Translations under genes and position numbers: made by a program
The notes under the pieces: generated by a model
Databases searched by the model: none
Seen by the model: the letters and a program-made list of their open reading frames with translations, nothing else
Told to the model about the DNA's origin: nothing
Assembly: GCA_035403355.1 (NCBI GenBank)
Contig: DAONFA010000012.1
Span: 1 to 51,165, forward strand
Direction: 5' to 3'
Length of the DNA stretch: 51,165 nucleotides
From: Candidatus Cloacimonas sp.
GTDB lineage: Bacteria; Cloacimonadota; Cloacimonadia; Cloacimonadales; Cloacimonadaceae
Shown here: positions 1 to 7,952 of the stretch, one piece after another
Layout: every line of letters starts with the position of its first letter
How positions within the stretch are numbered: the first letter of the stretch is position 1

Positions 1-79
1 TGCAGCAGAATGGCATCTGGAACTAATCTTGCAGCCATGCGGATATAGTCAATGCCAAAGTTACTGTATGGAGACCATG

Positions 80-835
80 ATGAATAAACCGACTATCGGA
101 CAACGCCTTAGCTTGGTAATTAAGGCAATGCGACTCAAGGATTACCAGTTTGCCAATAAGTATGGCATCTCCCGTGCCTCGCTTTCTCGCTACAAACTGA
201 ACGAGAGATACCCTGATCCAGAGTTCTTGGAATCCCTCTCCAAAGATCAGATCAACCTCCACTGGCTCTTTACGGGAAACGGCTCCATGTATGCCAAAGA
301 CGAGTTTCAAGAGCTCATCCAGTCCAATCAGACGCCCATTATGCAAACCAATACAGATAACTCAACCCCTTCAATAGTATCTCCAATCCTGCATCCAATA
401 ACCGATCAGGACTTCGATCCAGCTAGATCTATCACCTTTCCCATAGTGGGTGAGATAGCTGCCGGACCTCCCATGGAGATCAAGGACGAGTGGAGTCAGA
501 TGGGTCAGATTCAGTTGCCAGTCTCATTCCTGCCCGGCAACCCCAAGCAATATACTGTCTTTCAAGTAAATGGACAGAGCATGGAGCCTGTGATCCAGCA
601 TCAGGACATCGTGGTCATCAAGAGCGATCTAAGCTGGGAAAATGCCGATGGCAAAATTGCAGTTGTAAGGACTGACGATGGTCTCACCATCAAGAAGGTG
701 CAGATCGACCACCACAGGCAACAGATTATCCTCCAACCATTTAATATAGACTACCCGGTTCTTGTTTTAGACTCAGATTGGAATTACGGAGCTTTCCTGA
801 TCGGCACAATCGCACTCCAATTGCGCTTTTTCTAA
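80..835 (+). CDS. S24-family phage-type repressor (HTH plus LexA-like peptidase) of the left-edge element
   Basis: This is a CI/LexA-type transcriptional repressor of about 251 residues. An N-terminal helix-turn-helix (residues about 1-55, containing ISRASLSRY) should bind operators. The C-terminal S24 domain shows the Ala-Gly self-cleavage site (A128-G129 in IAAGPP), the catalytic Ser167 in NGQSMEP and the catalytic Lys205 in LTIKK. By family knowledge, activated RecA triggers autocleavage and induction. I chose the ATG at 80 because GGAG at 70-73 lies 6 bases upstream; ATG 77 and 68 are alternatives. It is clearly paralogous to the repressor at 45878-46606 (shared YQF, KYGIS/KFGIS, NERYPDP/NERFPDP and the ALQLR ending). 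Its G+C-richer codons differ from the flanking core genes. I infer that it controls a Mu-like element whose early genes lie off the left edge. Confidence 0.88.
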   Translation: MNKPTIGQRLSLVIKAMRLKDYQFANKYGISRASLSRYKLNERYPDPEFLESLSKDQINLHWLFTGNGSMYAKDEFQELIQSNQTPIMQTNTDNSTPSIVSPILHPITDQDFDPARSITFPIVGEIAAGPPMEIKDEWSQMGQIQLPVSFLPGNPKQYTVFQVNGQSMEPVIQHQDIVVIKSDLSWENADGKIAVVRTDDGLTIKKVQIDHHRQQIILQPFNIDYPVLVLDSDWNYGAFLIGTIALQLRFF

Positions 836-1015
836 TTTCAAAGTTCCATTTTCCCAACTGCTCTTTCCAAAGCCTGTCCAAACGCCTCGCTAATTTGCAG
901 TAATAGTGTCAGCAAACAGTCCAAAAACGTCCAAATAGGCGCTTGGACATTTCCAAAGCCAGTCCATCGTATCTCGCCACCAATCAAAGCCTTATCCCCA
1001 CTTTCCCCTTGTGTC
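836..1015 (-). mobile_element. Probable left end of a Mu-like element (body off the window to the left)
   Basis: This non-coding DNA follows the repressor. It holds an imperfect direct repeat (866-891 and 951-977, core TTCCAAAGCC(T/A)GTCCA, ending CTCGC). It also holds GTCCAAAAACGTCCAAA at 919-935, whose exact complement lies at 45778-45794 beside the second repressor. A further box at 955-981 aligns with the complement of 45732-45759, at matching spacing from the 17-mer. I infer a transposase-binding element end. The exact terminus is not resolved; a TGTCA at 1012-1016 makes 1000-1016 the likeliest zone. Confidence 0.6.
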
Positions 1016-1087
1016 ACTTCTTGCAGCTTTGGGTGTCAGTTTATAGCTGCACTTGTTTTTTATCTGCATTGGATTTTTAACCCCGCT

Positions 1088-1114
1088 GGCAAAGCATAAA
1101 AAATGGTCTTTGCC
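1088..1114 (-). terminator. Possible terminator hairpin downstream of ftsY
   Basis: GGCAAAG (1088-1094) can pair with CTTTGCC (1108-1114) across a 13-base A-rich loop, just beyond the ftsY stop codon on the minus strand. No clean U-tract follows, so this is a weak call. Nothing else coding is apparent between 1016 and 1163. Confidence 0.3.
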
Positions 1115-1163
1115 TTCAAGATATGATATAAATTGATAGAGTTCTCTTCCGTGCTTAAAAAAA

Positions 1164-2093
1164 CTATTCTTCAAAAAACGCTTTCACAAAAGGCACTGCT
1201 TTAAAAGGCATCAAATCCTCTATGCCTTCACCCACGCCTAAAAGTTTGACCGGTAATTTCAAGTTATGTTTCAGATTAAAGATAATTCCCCCTTTGGAAG
1301 TTCCATCATATTTGGTAAGAGCAATTCCGGTTAATTTTATTGCTTTGTCAAAATTATTTGCCTGGGAAACGGCATTTTGTCCTGTTGTGGCATCCACTAC
1401 TAAAATCGTTTCGTGAGGTGCATCGGAAACAAGTTTCTTGATAGTTCTATCAATTTTACTAAGTTCTTTCATCAAGTTCTCTTTAGTATGCTGCCTGCCT
1501 GCTGTATCAATTAAAACAATGTCATAACCACGAGCCAGAGCTGAATTTACTCCATCATAAATAATCGCTGCCGGATCGCTATCCGGTTGAGAACGAACGA
1601 TGGAAACTCCGGCGCGATCAGCCCAAATAGCTATTTGTTCAATAGCGGCAGCCCGAAAAGTATCTCCAGCCACAATTAAGACCTTTTTCCCCATTTTCGA
1701 AAATTTATATGCAACTTTCCCGATGGTTGTGGTTTTTCCTGTTCCATTCACCCCTGCAAAAACAATGATATAAGGTTTAATATCAGGAACAGTAAAGAAA
1801 TCGGGAGCGTCCTCATTCTCGGCGAGTAAAATATCTCTCATTACATCGGTTAAGTATATTTGTGCAATTTCCGGGTCGTTAACTTTATCCTTTTTCAATT
1901 GTTCTTTAAAGCGCGTAAGAATGATATCCGTCATTTCAATTCCGGTATCGCAGCGAAGCAAAATTTCTTCTATTTCATTAAACATTTCGTCATCAATTAC
2001 TTTGCGTTTTTTAACTGTCTCCGATATTTTCCCGATAAAACTGCTATTGGCTTTAGAGAGTTTTTCTTTCAGGTTTTTCATTATGTTTAGCAT
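1164..2093 (-). CDS. ftsY: Signal recognition particle receptor FtsY
   Basis: FtsY is the SRP receptor GTPase that docks ribosome-nascent chain-SRP complexes at the inner membrane. The 309-residue protein has a helical N domain followed by the SRP-type G domain: GVNGTGKTTT (P-loop), DTFRAAA, DTAGRQ (G3), TKYDG (G4, usually TKLDG) and GVGEGIEDL near the C-terminus. It is a compact NG-only form without the long acidic A domain of E. coli FtsY. GGAG lies 6 bases upstream of the ATG at 2093, supporting this start over the internal ATG four codons later. It is transcribed divergently from the gene at 2233. Confidence 0.96.
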   Translation of the reverse strand: MLNIMKNLKEKLSKANSSFIGKISETVKKRKVIDDEMFNEIEEILLRCDTGIEMTDIILTRFKEQLKKDKVNDPEIAQIYLTDVMRDILLAENEDAPDFFTVPDIKPYIIVFAGVNGTGKTTTIGKVAYKFSKMGKKVLIVAGDTFRAAAIEQIAIWADRAGVSIVRSQPDSDPAAIIYDGVNSALARGYDIVLIDTAGRQHTKENLMKELSKIDRTIKKLVSDAPHETILVVDATTGQNAVSQANNFDKAIKLTGIALTKYDGTSKGGIIFNLKHNLKLPVKLLGVGEGIEDLMPFKAVPFVKAFFEE

Positions 2094-2120
2094 TTTTGGT
2101 CTCCATTTTCAAATATTCTA

Positions 2121-2148
2121 TTGACATTCTAAGCAAGTGTGTTAAATT
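2121..2148 (+). promoter_or_regulatory. Candidate sigma-70-type promoter for the 2233-6134 gene cluster
   Basis: TTGACA at 2121-2126 is separated by 16 bases from TAAATT at 2143-2148. It lies in the ftsY/membrane-protein divergent intergenic region, about 85 bases before the start codon at 2233. The -35 box is perfect and the -10 box matches 4 of 6 positions. Confidence 0.5.
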
Positions 2149-2232
2149 TGTATTTAGGGGTTGGAAGTCAATAAAAATTTGTTTCTGACCGGTTCTAAAT
2201 ACTGTTCAGAGAATAAAAACGAAGGTTTTTGA

Positions 2233-2856
2233 ATGGCACGCACGAAAATATTACCAAGGTATTTTTTACTGTTGTTATTTCCGATAATAGCAGCAGTTTT
2301 AGGGGGTTTGCTATATTCGGGAAGTTATATGGCATACACTAATAATAAAGGAATAACAGACATTAGTCAGGCAGAGATAAATTTAGCTCTCAGCTTCTTT
2401 ATTGGAATTTTAGCTATTGCCTACTATTGTTTCTCTAAGAACATCTTATTAGGTTTACAAATCTTTATCCCCCTTTTATACGGTCTTTTAATGTTACTGC
2501 GCTTTAAAACGGAGCTCAGCTTGGTCTTGCTTTTTTTGCTCAATTTGGCTTGCGGTTTTTTGTTGTGGCTTATTTTACGCTATACCTATTTAGCCAAAAC
2601 CCTAATCCGATTGCGCACTTTAATCTTTTCTTTTACTTCAGCTTTTGTTTTTGCTATCTATTTAAAACTATTGATGGCATTAATCAAGCAGCCCAATGCC
2701 GAAAATACTTTTAGGGATTTATTCCTTAATGCTTTAGTATTATTTATTTTCATCGGAGTGGGCATTTCTCTGGCTATATTAATTATAACGCGCAAGGATA
2801 TTAAAGATATGGCTATAGCAAAAAAGGACAATGTAGAAGAAAACGATGATTTCTGA
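2233..2856 (+). CDS. Hypothetical polytopic membrane protein
   Basis: I do not recognise a family. The 207-residue product is very hydrophobic, with about six predicted membrane segments: one near residues 8-28, then roughly 48-62, 68-84, 90-115, 125-150 and 158-182. It ends in a charged cytosolic tail rich in Lys, Glu and Asp. It is the first gene of a run that continues into trmB with an 11-base overlap, so it is probably cotranscribed and translationally coupled. Nothing in the sequence points to a substrate. Confidence 0.75.
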   Translation: MARTKILPRYFLLLLFPIIAAVLGGLLYSGSYMAYTNNKGITDISQAEINLALSFFIGILAIAYYCFSKNILLGLQIFIPLLYGLLMLLRFKTELSLVLLFLLNLACGFLLWLILRYTYLAKTLIRLRTLIFSFTSAFVFAIYLKLLMALIKQPNAENTFRDLFLNALVLFIFIGVGISLAILIITRKDIKDMAIAKKDNVEENDDF

Positions 2857-3472
2857 CAGAGATTTCTTTGTCCTTTCGCTGCAGGTTAATGATCAGGGCA
2901 AATATCAATGCTTAAATCCTCATAACCTGTTTCCTAAGTCCAATCCTCTCTATTTGGAAATTGGATGTGGTAAAGGCGAATTTATTTCCCGCTATTCTAT
3001 CTTACATCCGGAATATAATTTTATCGGTTTGGAATCCGCAGATAAAAGAATTAACAATACTTTGAAAAAATTGAACCCGGAGCAAAATTCCAATGTCCGT
3101 CTCTTGCGTTATTATGTAGATTCCTCAATTTCTCAGCTCTTTCCTGCAGAATCAGTTTCAGGTATTTTTATTCAATATCCCGATCCCTGGCCCAAAAGAA
3201 AACATCACCGTCGCCGCCTTATTCAACAGGATTTTTTAAGCTCTCTGGCAATCATCTTAAAGCCCATGGCACAGATACAAATTACTACCGATAATAGTGA
3301 TTATGCCACTTGGATCGTGGAAGAATTTTTGGCTCATCCCAGTTTTATTTCTGTTTTTGAAAATCTATTACTTAATCAATCTCCCTTTAGGGAACATATT
3401 ACCACTTGGTATGAATCCGAACAAAGGCGACAAGGTTTTGAACCCCAATATATGTTATTTAAACGAATTTAG
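2846..3472 (+). CDS. trmB: tRNA (guanine-N7-)-methyltransferase TrmB
   Basis: TrmB transfers a methyl group from S-adenosylmethionine to N7 of G46 in the variable loop of tRNAs. The 208-residue protein has the class I SAM-binding motif EIGCGKGE near residue 37. It also has the family signature PDPWPKRKHHRRR near residue 112, where the basic run contacts tRNA. The C-terminal TTDNSDYATW and the ending matching FEPQYMLFKR are typical. It overlaps the upstream membrane-protein gene and is followed by an HD-GYP gene after 11 bases, so it lies inside an operon. Confidence 0.95.
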   Translation: MISDRDFFVLSLQVNDQGKYQCLNPHNLFPKSNPLYLEIGCGKGEFISRYSILHPEYNFIGLESADKRINNTLKKLNPEQNSNVRLLRYYVDSSISQLFPAESVSGIFIQYPDPWPKRKHHRRRLIQQDFLSSLAIILKPMAQIQITTDNSDYATWIVEEFLAHPSFISVFENLLLNQSPFREHITTWYESEQRRQGFEPQYMLFKRI

Positions 3473-3483
3473 GAGTAAGCACA

Positions 3484-5175
3484 ATGAATTACATTTTCAG
3501 CTCCAATTATCAAATCAACAAAATGCTCAATAATGTGGTAGAAAGTATCACAAACCTGGCGGAAGAACAATTATTGCATATTCAACGCTTAACCCGTATA
3601 GGCGAATCCCTTTCTTCAGAGACAGACCTGGATAAAATCTTTGATATGATTCTGGAAGAGGGAATTTCCTTTACCCGAGCAGATGCTGCTACTATTTATA
3701 TGGTTAATCAGGATGCAACCCAGCTTCATTTTGAAATTGTTTATAATGCAACTTTAAACTTGCGCAAGGGAGGAACTCGGGGACCCGTAAACTGGAAAAG
3801 TATTGACCTTTACGATGAAGAACACAAACCGGTAGATAACAAAATTGTTACTAATGTCTATCATCACAAACAGGGTTTATATTTTGACGATGTTTATGAA
3901 GCTGAAGGTTATGATGTTAGCGGCACTATTAAAACCGATAAAGAAAATAACTACCGCTGCAAATCTATGCTGACTATACCTTTAAAAAACCATGAAGATA
4001 CTGTTTTAGGCGTGATTCAATTTATCAATGCTATGGATACGGAAGGAAACATTATTTCTTTTACCGATGAGCATAAGGCAATGCTTTCTTCCCTTGCTTC
4101 TCAAGCAGCAATCGCCCTATCCAATAAGAAACTGATTGAAAGCTTGGAAGAACTATTGAATCAATTTATTCGTTCTATTGCCGGTGCTATTGAAAGAAAA
4201 TCCAAATATTCTTCCAATCATATTACCCGGGTAGCTTTGCTAACTGAAATGCTGGCTAATAAAATCAATGAAGCCGGGGACAATTATTTTCAGGGACGCA
4301 AATTCAGTGAAAACGAACTGAAAGAGATTTCTATGGCTGGTTGGATGCACGATGTAGGTAAAATTGTTACCCCTGAAGCAATTATGGATAAAAGCACAAA
4401 ACTGGAAACAATTTGCGACCGCATTGAACTGATAAAATTGCGTTTGGAAAAAATGGAATTATTGCTTAAATACCTGCAAACCCAATTAACCGAATATAAC
4501 TTTGCTGCATTTGTGCACAATAATATAGACAGTGAAATGGAACCTGCAGATTTTAAGAACTATTTCGCTGATATTATCAATTTCCTGGTTAAACTGAACG
4601 AAGGAAAAGAATTTGTGGACCAGGCAGACCTGATACGGGTAGAAAAAATCAGTAACATTAACTTTGAATACGAAGGAAATCATTACTTCGTATTTACCGA
4701 AAATGAAAAGAAAAATATGATGATTCCAGGCAGAGGAACTTTAACCACTGAAGAAATGAAAATTATGCAAGACCATGTTGCTATCACCTGGGAAATGCTT
4801 TCCAAACTTTCGTTCCCCAAAAAGTATGAAAATGTAGCTTTCTATGCTTCTACCCATCATGAAGCCCTTAATGGAAAGGGCTATCCCAATGGTTACAAAG
4901 CGGAAAATTTACCGTTACAATCACGCATTTTGGCTGTAGCAGATATTTTTGAGGCATTAACCGCTACTGACAGACCCTATAAACCGGCTAAAACCTTAAG
5001 CGAATCCTTAACTATTATGGGCTTTATGGTTAAAGACGGTCATCTGGATAAAAATCTGGTTGATTTCTTTATGGATAGCGGACTTTATAAAGAATATGCT
5101 GAACGCTATATGGATAAGAAATATATTGATGAGGTTAATATTGAATCCATTAAAGCTAAATACGCCAATAAATGA
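3484..5175 (+). CDS. GAF and HD-GYP domain phosphodiesterase
   Basis: This is a 563-residue soluble signalling protein. It has an N-terminal GAF sensor (about residues 40-215) and an HD-GYP domain that in characterised relatives hydrolyses cyclic di-GMP. HDVGK with H289-D290 marks the metal site, and HHEALNGKGYPNG carries the GYP motif at 466-468, followed by RILAVADIFEALT. The HDVGK-to-GYP distance (about 175 residues) is much longer than in minimal HD-GYP domains. The insertion starts with KSTKLETICDRIE and is helical. A subgroup of HD-GYP proteins with a TKLETI-type insertion is known to me, so this is probably a variant rather than an error. AGGAG precedes the start, and the stop overlaps dusB. 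Confidence 0.9.
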   Translation: MNYIFSSNYQINKMLNNVVESITNLAEEQLLHIQRLTRIGESLSSETDLDKIFDMILEEGISFTRADAATIYMVNQDATQLHFEIVYNATLNLRKGGTRGPVNWKSIDLYDEEHKPVDNKIVTNVYHHKQGLYFDDVYEAEGYDVSGTIKTDKENNYRCKSMLTIPLKNHEDTVLGVIQFINAMDTEGNIISFTDEHKAMLSSLASQAAIALSNKKLIESLEELLNQFIRSIAGAIERKSKYSSNHITRVALLTEMLANKINEAGDNYFQGRKFSENELKEISMAGWMHDVGKIVTPEAIMDKSTKLETICDRIELIKLRLEKMELLLKYLQTQLTEYNFAAFVHNNIDSEMEPADFKNYFADIINFLVKLNEGKEFVDQADLIRVEKISNINFEYEGNHYFVFTENEKKNMMIPGRGTLTTEEMKIMQDHVAITWEMLSKLSFPKKYENVAFYASTHHEALNGKGYPNGYKAENLPLQSRILAVADIFEALTATDRPYKPAKTLSESLTIMGFMVKDGHLDKNLVDFFMDSGLYKEYAERYMDKKYIDEVNIESIKAKYANK

Positions 5176-6134
5176 CCCTTAACCTATTTACCCAACCCCT
5201 TCTTTTTTTAGCTCCTCTGGCTGGTTACACCGATTCTGCCTTCCGCCAAATATGTAAAAACTGGGGAGCAGAAGTTTTATGTAGCGAAATGGTCAGCGCT
5301 GATGGTTTGATAAGGGATTCCGCCAAAACTTTGCAATATGTTGATTTTGAAGAAACCGAACACCCTTTTGGCATTCAAATCTTTGGCAGTAAACCTTTAG
5401 TTATGGCAAAAGCCGCTGCTGCATTAATACCTTATAAGCCGGATTTCATTGATATCAATATGGGCTGCCCTGTAAAAAAAGTTGTTCGTAAAGGAGCAGG
5501 TTCTGCTTTGATGCAAACCCCTGCTCTGGCATCACAAATTGTTATGGAAACAAAAATCGCGCTGCAAGGTATTATCCCTCTTAGCGTTAAATTCCGTAGC
5601 GGATGGGATTTTCAAAATCAGAACTACCTGGATTTTGGTTTGCTGCTGCAAGATAGCGGAGCTGATTTTCTTTGCCTGCATCCCCGAACAGCGCATCAAA
5701 TGTATTCTGGTTCAAGTAATTGGGAACAAATTGCAATCCTGAAACAAAAGGTGCAAATTCCAGTAATCGGAAATGGCGATATCAAGTCCCCGGAAGATGC
5801 TTTACAAATGCTAACTGAAACAAAATGCAACGGAATAATGATTGGTAGAGCTGCCTTAGGAAAGCCCTGGCTTTTTGCTCAATGCCGAGAACTGATTTCT
5901 AAAGGAACCTATCATCCCGTTACCCGACAAGAAATCGTCAAAACCATTTTTAACCACATAGATAAAGCTTTGCTCTATAAACCGGAAAAGGTTGTTGTGC
6001 GCGAATTGCGTTCCCGGCTTTGTTTTTACACCAAAGGAATTTTAGGAAGTTCAGAATTGCGCAATAAAATCAATCATACCGATAGTATCACAGAACTGAA
6101 GGCAATTATTCAATCAGGTTTTTCTCTGCTATAA
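5172..6134 (+). CDS. dusB: tRNA-dihydrouridine synthase (DusB-like)
   Basis: This FMN-dependent enzyme reduces specific uridines in the tRNA D-loop with NAD(P)H. The 320-residue TIM-barrel protein shows LAPLAGYTDSAFR at the N-terminus and INMGCPVKKV with the catalytic Cys near residue 98. It also shows LCLHPRTAHQMYSG and IGNGDIKSPEDA, and GIMIGRAALGKPW for phosphate binding. DusB is the best guess among bacterial Dus subfamilies. Its ATG overlaps the preceding stop (ATGA), indicating translational coupling to the HD-GYP gene. Confidence 0.93.
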   Translation: MTLNLFTQPLLFLAPLAGYTDSAFRQICKNWGAEVLCSEMVSADGLIRDSAKTLQYVDFEETEHPFGIQIFGSKPLVMAKAAAALIPYKPDFIDINMGCPVKKVVRKGAGSALMQTPALASQIVMETKIALQGIIPLSVKFRSGWDFQNQNYLDFGLLLQDSGADFLCLHPRTAHQMYSGSSNWEQIAILKQKVQIPVIGNGDIKSPEDALQMLTETKCNGIMIGRAALGKPWLFAQCRELISKGTYHPVTRQEIVKTIFNHIDKALLYKPEKVVVRELRSRLCFYTKGILGSSELRNKINHTDSITELKAIIQSGFSLL

Positions 6135-6151
6135 GCATAACCCGGATTAAT

Positions 6152-6258
6152 CAGGGTTAAACCCTCTGACCGGAATTCTAATTTATCTATACAAAACTGT
6201 GGTAAATGGGTGAGCTATCTAAATCTGCACTTGACACAAAGCGCATTTACTATAGAAT
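6152..6258 (+). promoter_or_regulatory. Intergenic dyad and strong promoter before queC
   Basis: An AGGGTT-A-AACCCT dyad near 6153-6165 follows the dusB stop. A near-consensus promoter then follows: TTGACA at 6231-6236, 16 bases, TAGAAT at 6253-6258, about 30 bases before the queC start. I looked for a preQ1 riboswitch and did not find one. Confidence 0.6.
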
Positions 6259-6288
6259 AGTATAAATTTCATAAACAGGATATTATTT

Positions 6289-6957
6289 ATGGCTCGGTCA
6301 ATTGTCTTATTAAGCGGAGGAATGGATTCTTTGGTTACAGCTGCTTATGCAGTTGCCGAAGGTGATAATGTCTATTTTCTGCATTTTAATTACGGTCAGC
6401 TAACCGAAAAGAAGGAACTATCTTGTTTTTCAAAGCTGGTAGATTACTATCAACCTGTGCAAGCTAAAACAATTAACTATCCCTGGTTAAAGGAAATTGG
6501 CGGCTCTGCTTTAACTAATGGCAATCTGTCTGTTCCTACCGGTGAAATTGCAGCTAACAAGATTCCCTGCACCTATGTTCCTTTTCGTAATGCTATTTTT
6601 CTTAGTGCTGCAGTTGCCTGGGCAGAAGTGATAAATGCTACAAAGATATATATTGGAGCAGTGGAAGAAGATAGTTCCGGTTATCCTGATTGCCGGGAGG
6701 TTTTTTTTAAGGCATTTGCGAAAGTGATTGCTACCGGAACAAAAGGCGAAATTCCGATAGCTATAATAACCCCCGTTTTGCATCATAGCAAGGCAGAAAT
6801 TGTGCAGTTGGGAACTGAACTGAAAGCTCCTTTTCATCTATCCTGGAGCTGCTATACTGATAATGATATTGCCTGCGGTGTTTGCGAAAGCTGTCTCTTG
6901 CGTAAAAAGGCATTTCAACAGGCAGGAATAAGCGATCCTATTCCCTATCGTAACTAA
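6289..6957 (+). CDS. queC: 7-cyano-7-deazaguanine synthase QueC
   Basis: QueC converts 7-carboxy-7-deazaguanine to preQ0 using ATP and ammonia, in queuosine biosynthesis. The 222-residue protein has the PP-loop LLSGGMDS at residues 7-14, HFNYGQ, and the C-terminal zinc site CYTDNDIACGVCESC with four cysteines. IGAVEEDSSGYPDCR matches the family loop. The usual partners queD and queE are not in the window. A strong promoter lies upstream and ansA begins 17 bases downstream, so the two are probably cotranscribed. Confidence 0.95.
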   Translation: MARSIVLLSGGMDSLVTAAYAVAEGDNVYFLHFNYGQLTEKKELSCFSKLVDYYQPVQAKTINYPWLKEIGGSALTNGNLSVPTGEIAANKIPCTYVPFRNAIFLSAAVAWAEVINATKIYIGAVEEDSSGYPDCREVFFKAFAKVIATGTKGEIPIAIITPVLHHSKAEIVQLGTELKAPFHLSWSCYTDNDIACGVCESCLLRKKAFQQAGISDPIPYRN

Positions 6958-6974
6958 ATGGAAAAAGAGAAATT

Positions 6975-7952
6975 ATGAGTAAAAACATCCTTATTATTCT
7001 TACCGGCGGCACAATTTCAATGAAGGCAACTGACCCTGCCGGAGTTATTCCCAGCCCCGAATTTGGTAATTTCCTGAGGCAGTTTCCTCAGCTTGATAGT
7101 GTTGCCAATGTAGAAGTGATGGACTATTTAAATATCCCCAGTCCCTATATGACACCTGAAATGATGTTTGAACTGGCTGAATTGATAGACCTGAAAATAA
7201 TTGATTATGATGGCGTTGTTGTCACTCACGGAACGGACACTTTGGAAGAATCCGCTTTCTTATGTGATTTGGTTTTAACTACCCGCAAACCCGTTATTTT
7301 TACTGCGGCAATGCGTTCCGGCAACGAAATCGGTTTGGACGGTCCACGGAATATAATTGGCAGCGTTCGCGTTGCCAGTCATCCGGAATCTATGGATAAA
7401 GGCGTTCTGGTTGTGATGAATGATGAGATTCACACAGCTCGCGATGTGGTAAAAGCCGATACCGGCAAACTTGATGCCTTTGTTTCTCCCGGATATGGTC
7501 CTATCGGTTATGTTGACCCCGATACCATTATTTATCATCGGGTTTCGCTATATCGGGAAAATGTTTGGACGGAACAATTGGATACCAGAGTAGAATTGAT
7601 TAAAGCCGTAGCCGGAATGGATGGTAAATTTATTCGCTGTTGCCTGGAAAAAGGAGTGAAAGCAATTGTTATTGAAGCATTCGGACGCGGCAATTTACCG
7701 AATACAATTATTCCTGATCTTGAAGCAGCAATCGCTAAGAATGTATTGGTGGTAATAACTTCCAGAACCTATACCGGAAGAGTTTTGCCTGAATACGGTT
7801 ATGAAGGTGGAGGAAAGCATCTGGAATCAATTGGTTGCATTCTTGCAGGAGATATGAAAGGTGTTAAAGCCCGACTGAAATTGATGGCTCTTTTTGGAAA
7901 ATATCAGGATTGCGATATAGTGAAGCGCTTTTTTAAACAGAGTTTACTATGA
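6975..7952 (+). CDS. ansA: Type I L-asparaginase
   Basis: This cytoplasmic-type asparaginase hydrolyses L-asparagine to aspartate and ammonia. The 325-residue protein carries both family signatures: the nucleophile motif ILTGGTISM at the N-terminus and GVVVTHGTDTLEESA around residue 84. There is no signal peptide, consistent with type I enzymes. This suits an amino-acid-fermenting lifestyle, which is an inference. Its stop overlaps the start of the next gene by 4 bases, coupling it to a glycosyltransferase pair that has no obvious metabolic link to it. Confidence 0.93.
   Translation: MSKNILIILTGGTISMKATDPAGVIPSPEFGNFLRQFPQLDSVANVEVMDYLNIPSPYMTPEMMFELAELIDLKIIDYDGVVVTHGTDTLEESAFLCDLVLTTRKPVIFTAAMRSGNEIGLDGPRNIIGSVRVASHPESMDKGVLVVMNDEIHTARDVVKADTGKLDAFVSPGYGPIGYVDPDTIIYHRVSLYRENVWTEQLDTRVELIKAVAGMDGKFIRCCLEKGVKAIVIEAFGRGNLPNTIIPDLEAAIAKNVLVVITSRTYTGRVLPEYGYEGGGKHLESIGCILAGDMKGVKARLKLMALFGKYQDCDIVKRFFKQSLL

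Noticed and set aside
992..1174. 60-residue minus-strand ORF after ftsY
   Set aside because: It spans the putative element end and the ftsY terminator region, with no ribosome site or recognisable features.
6259..6288. preQ1 riboswitch before queC
   Set aside because: The leader is short and lacks the expected stem, C-rich loop and A-rich tail.
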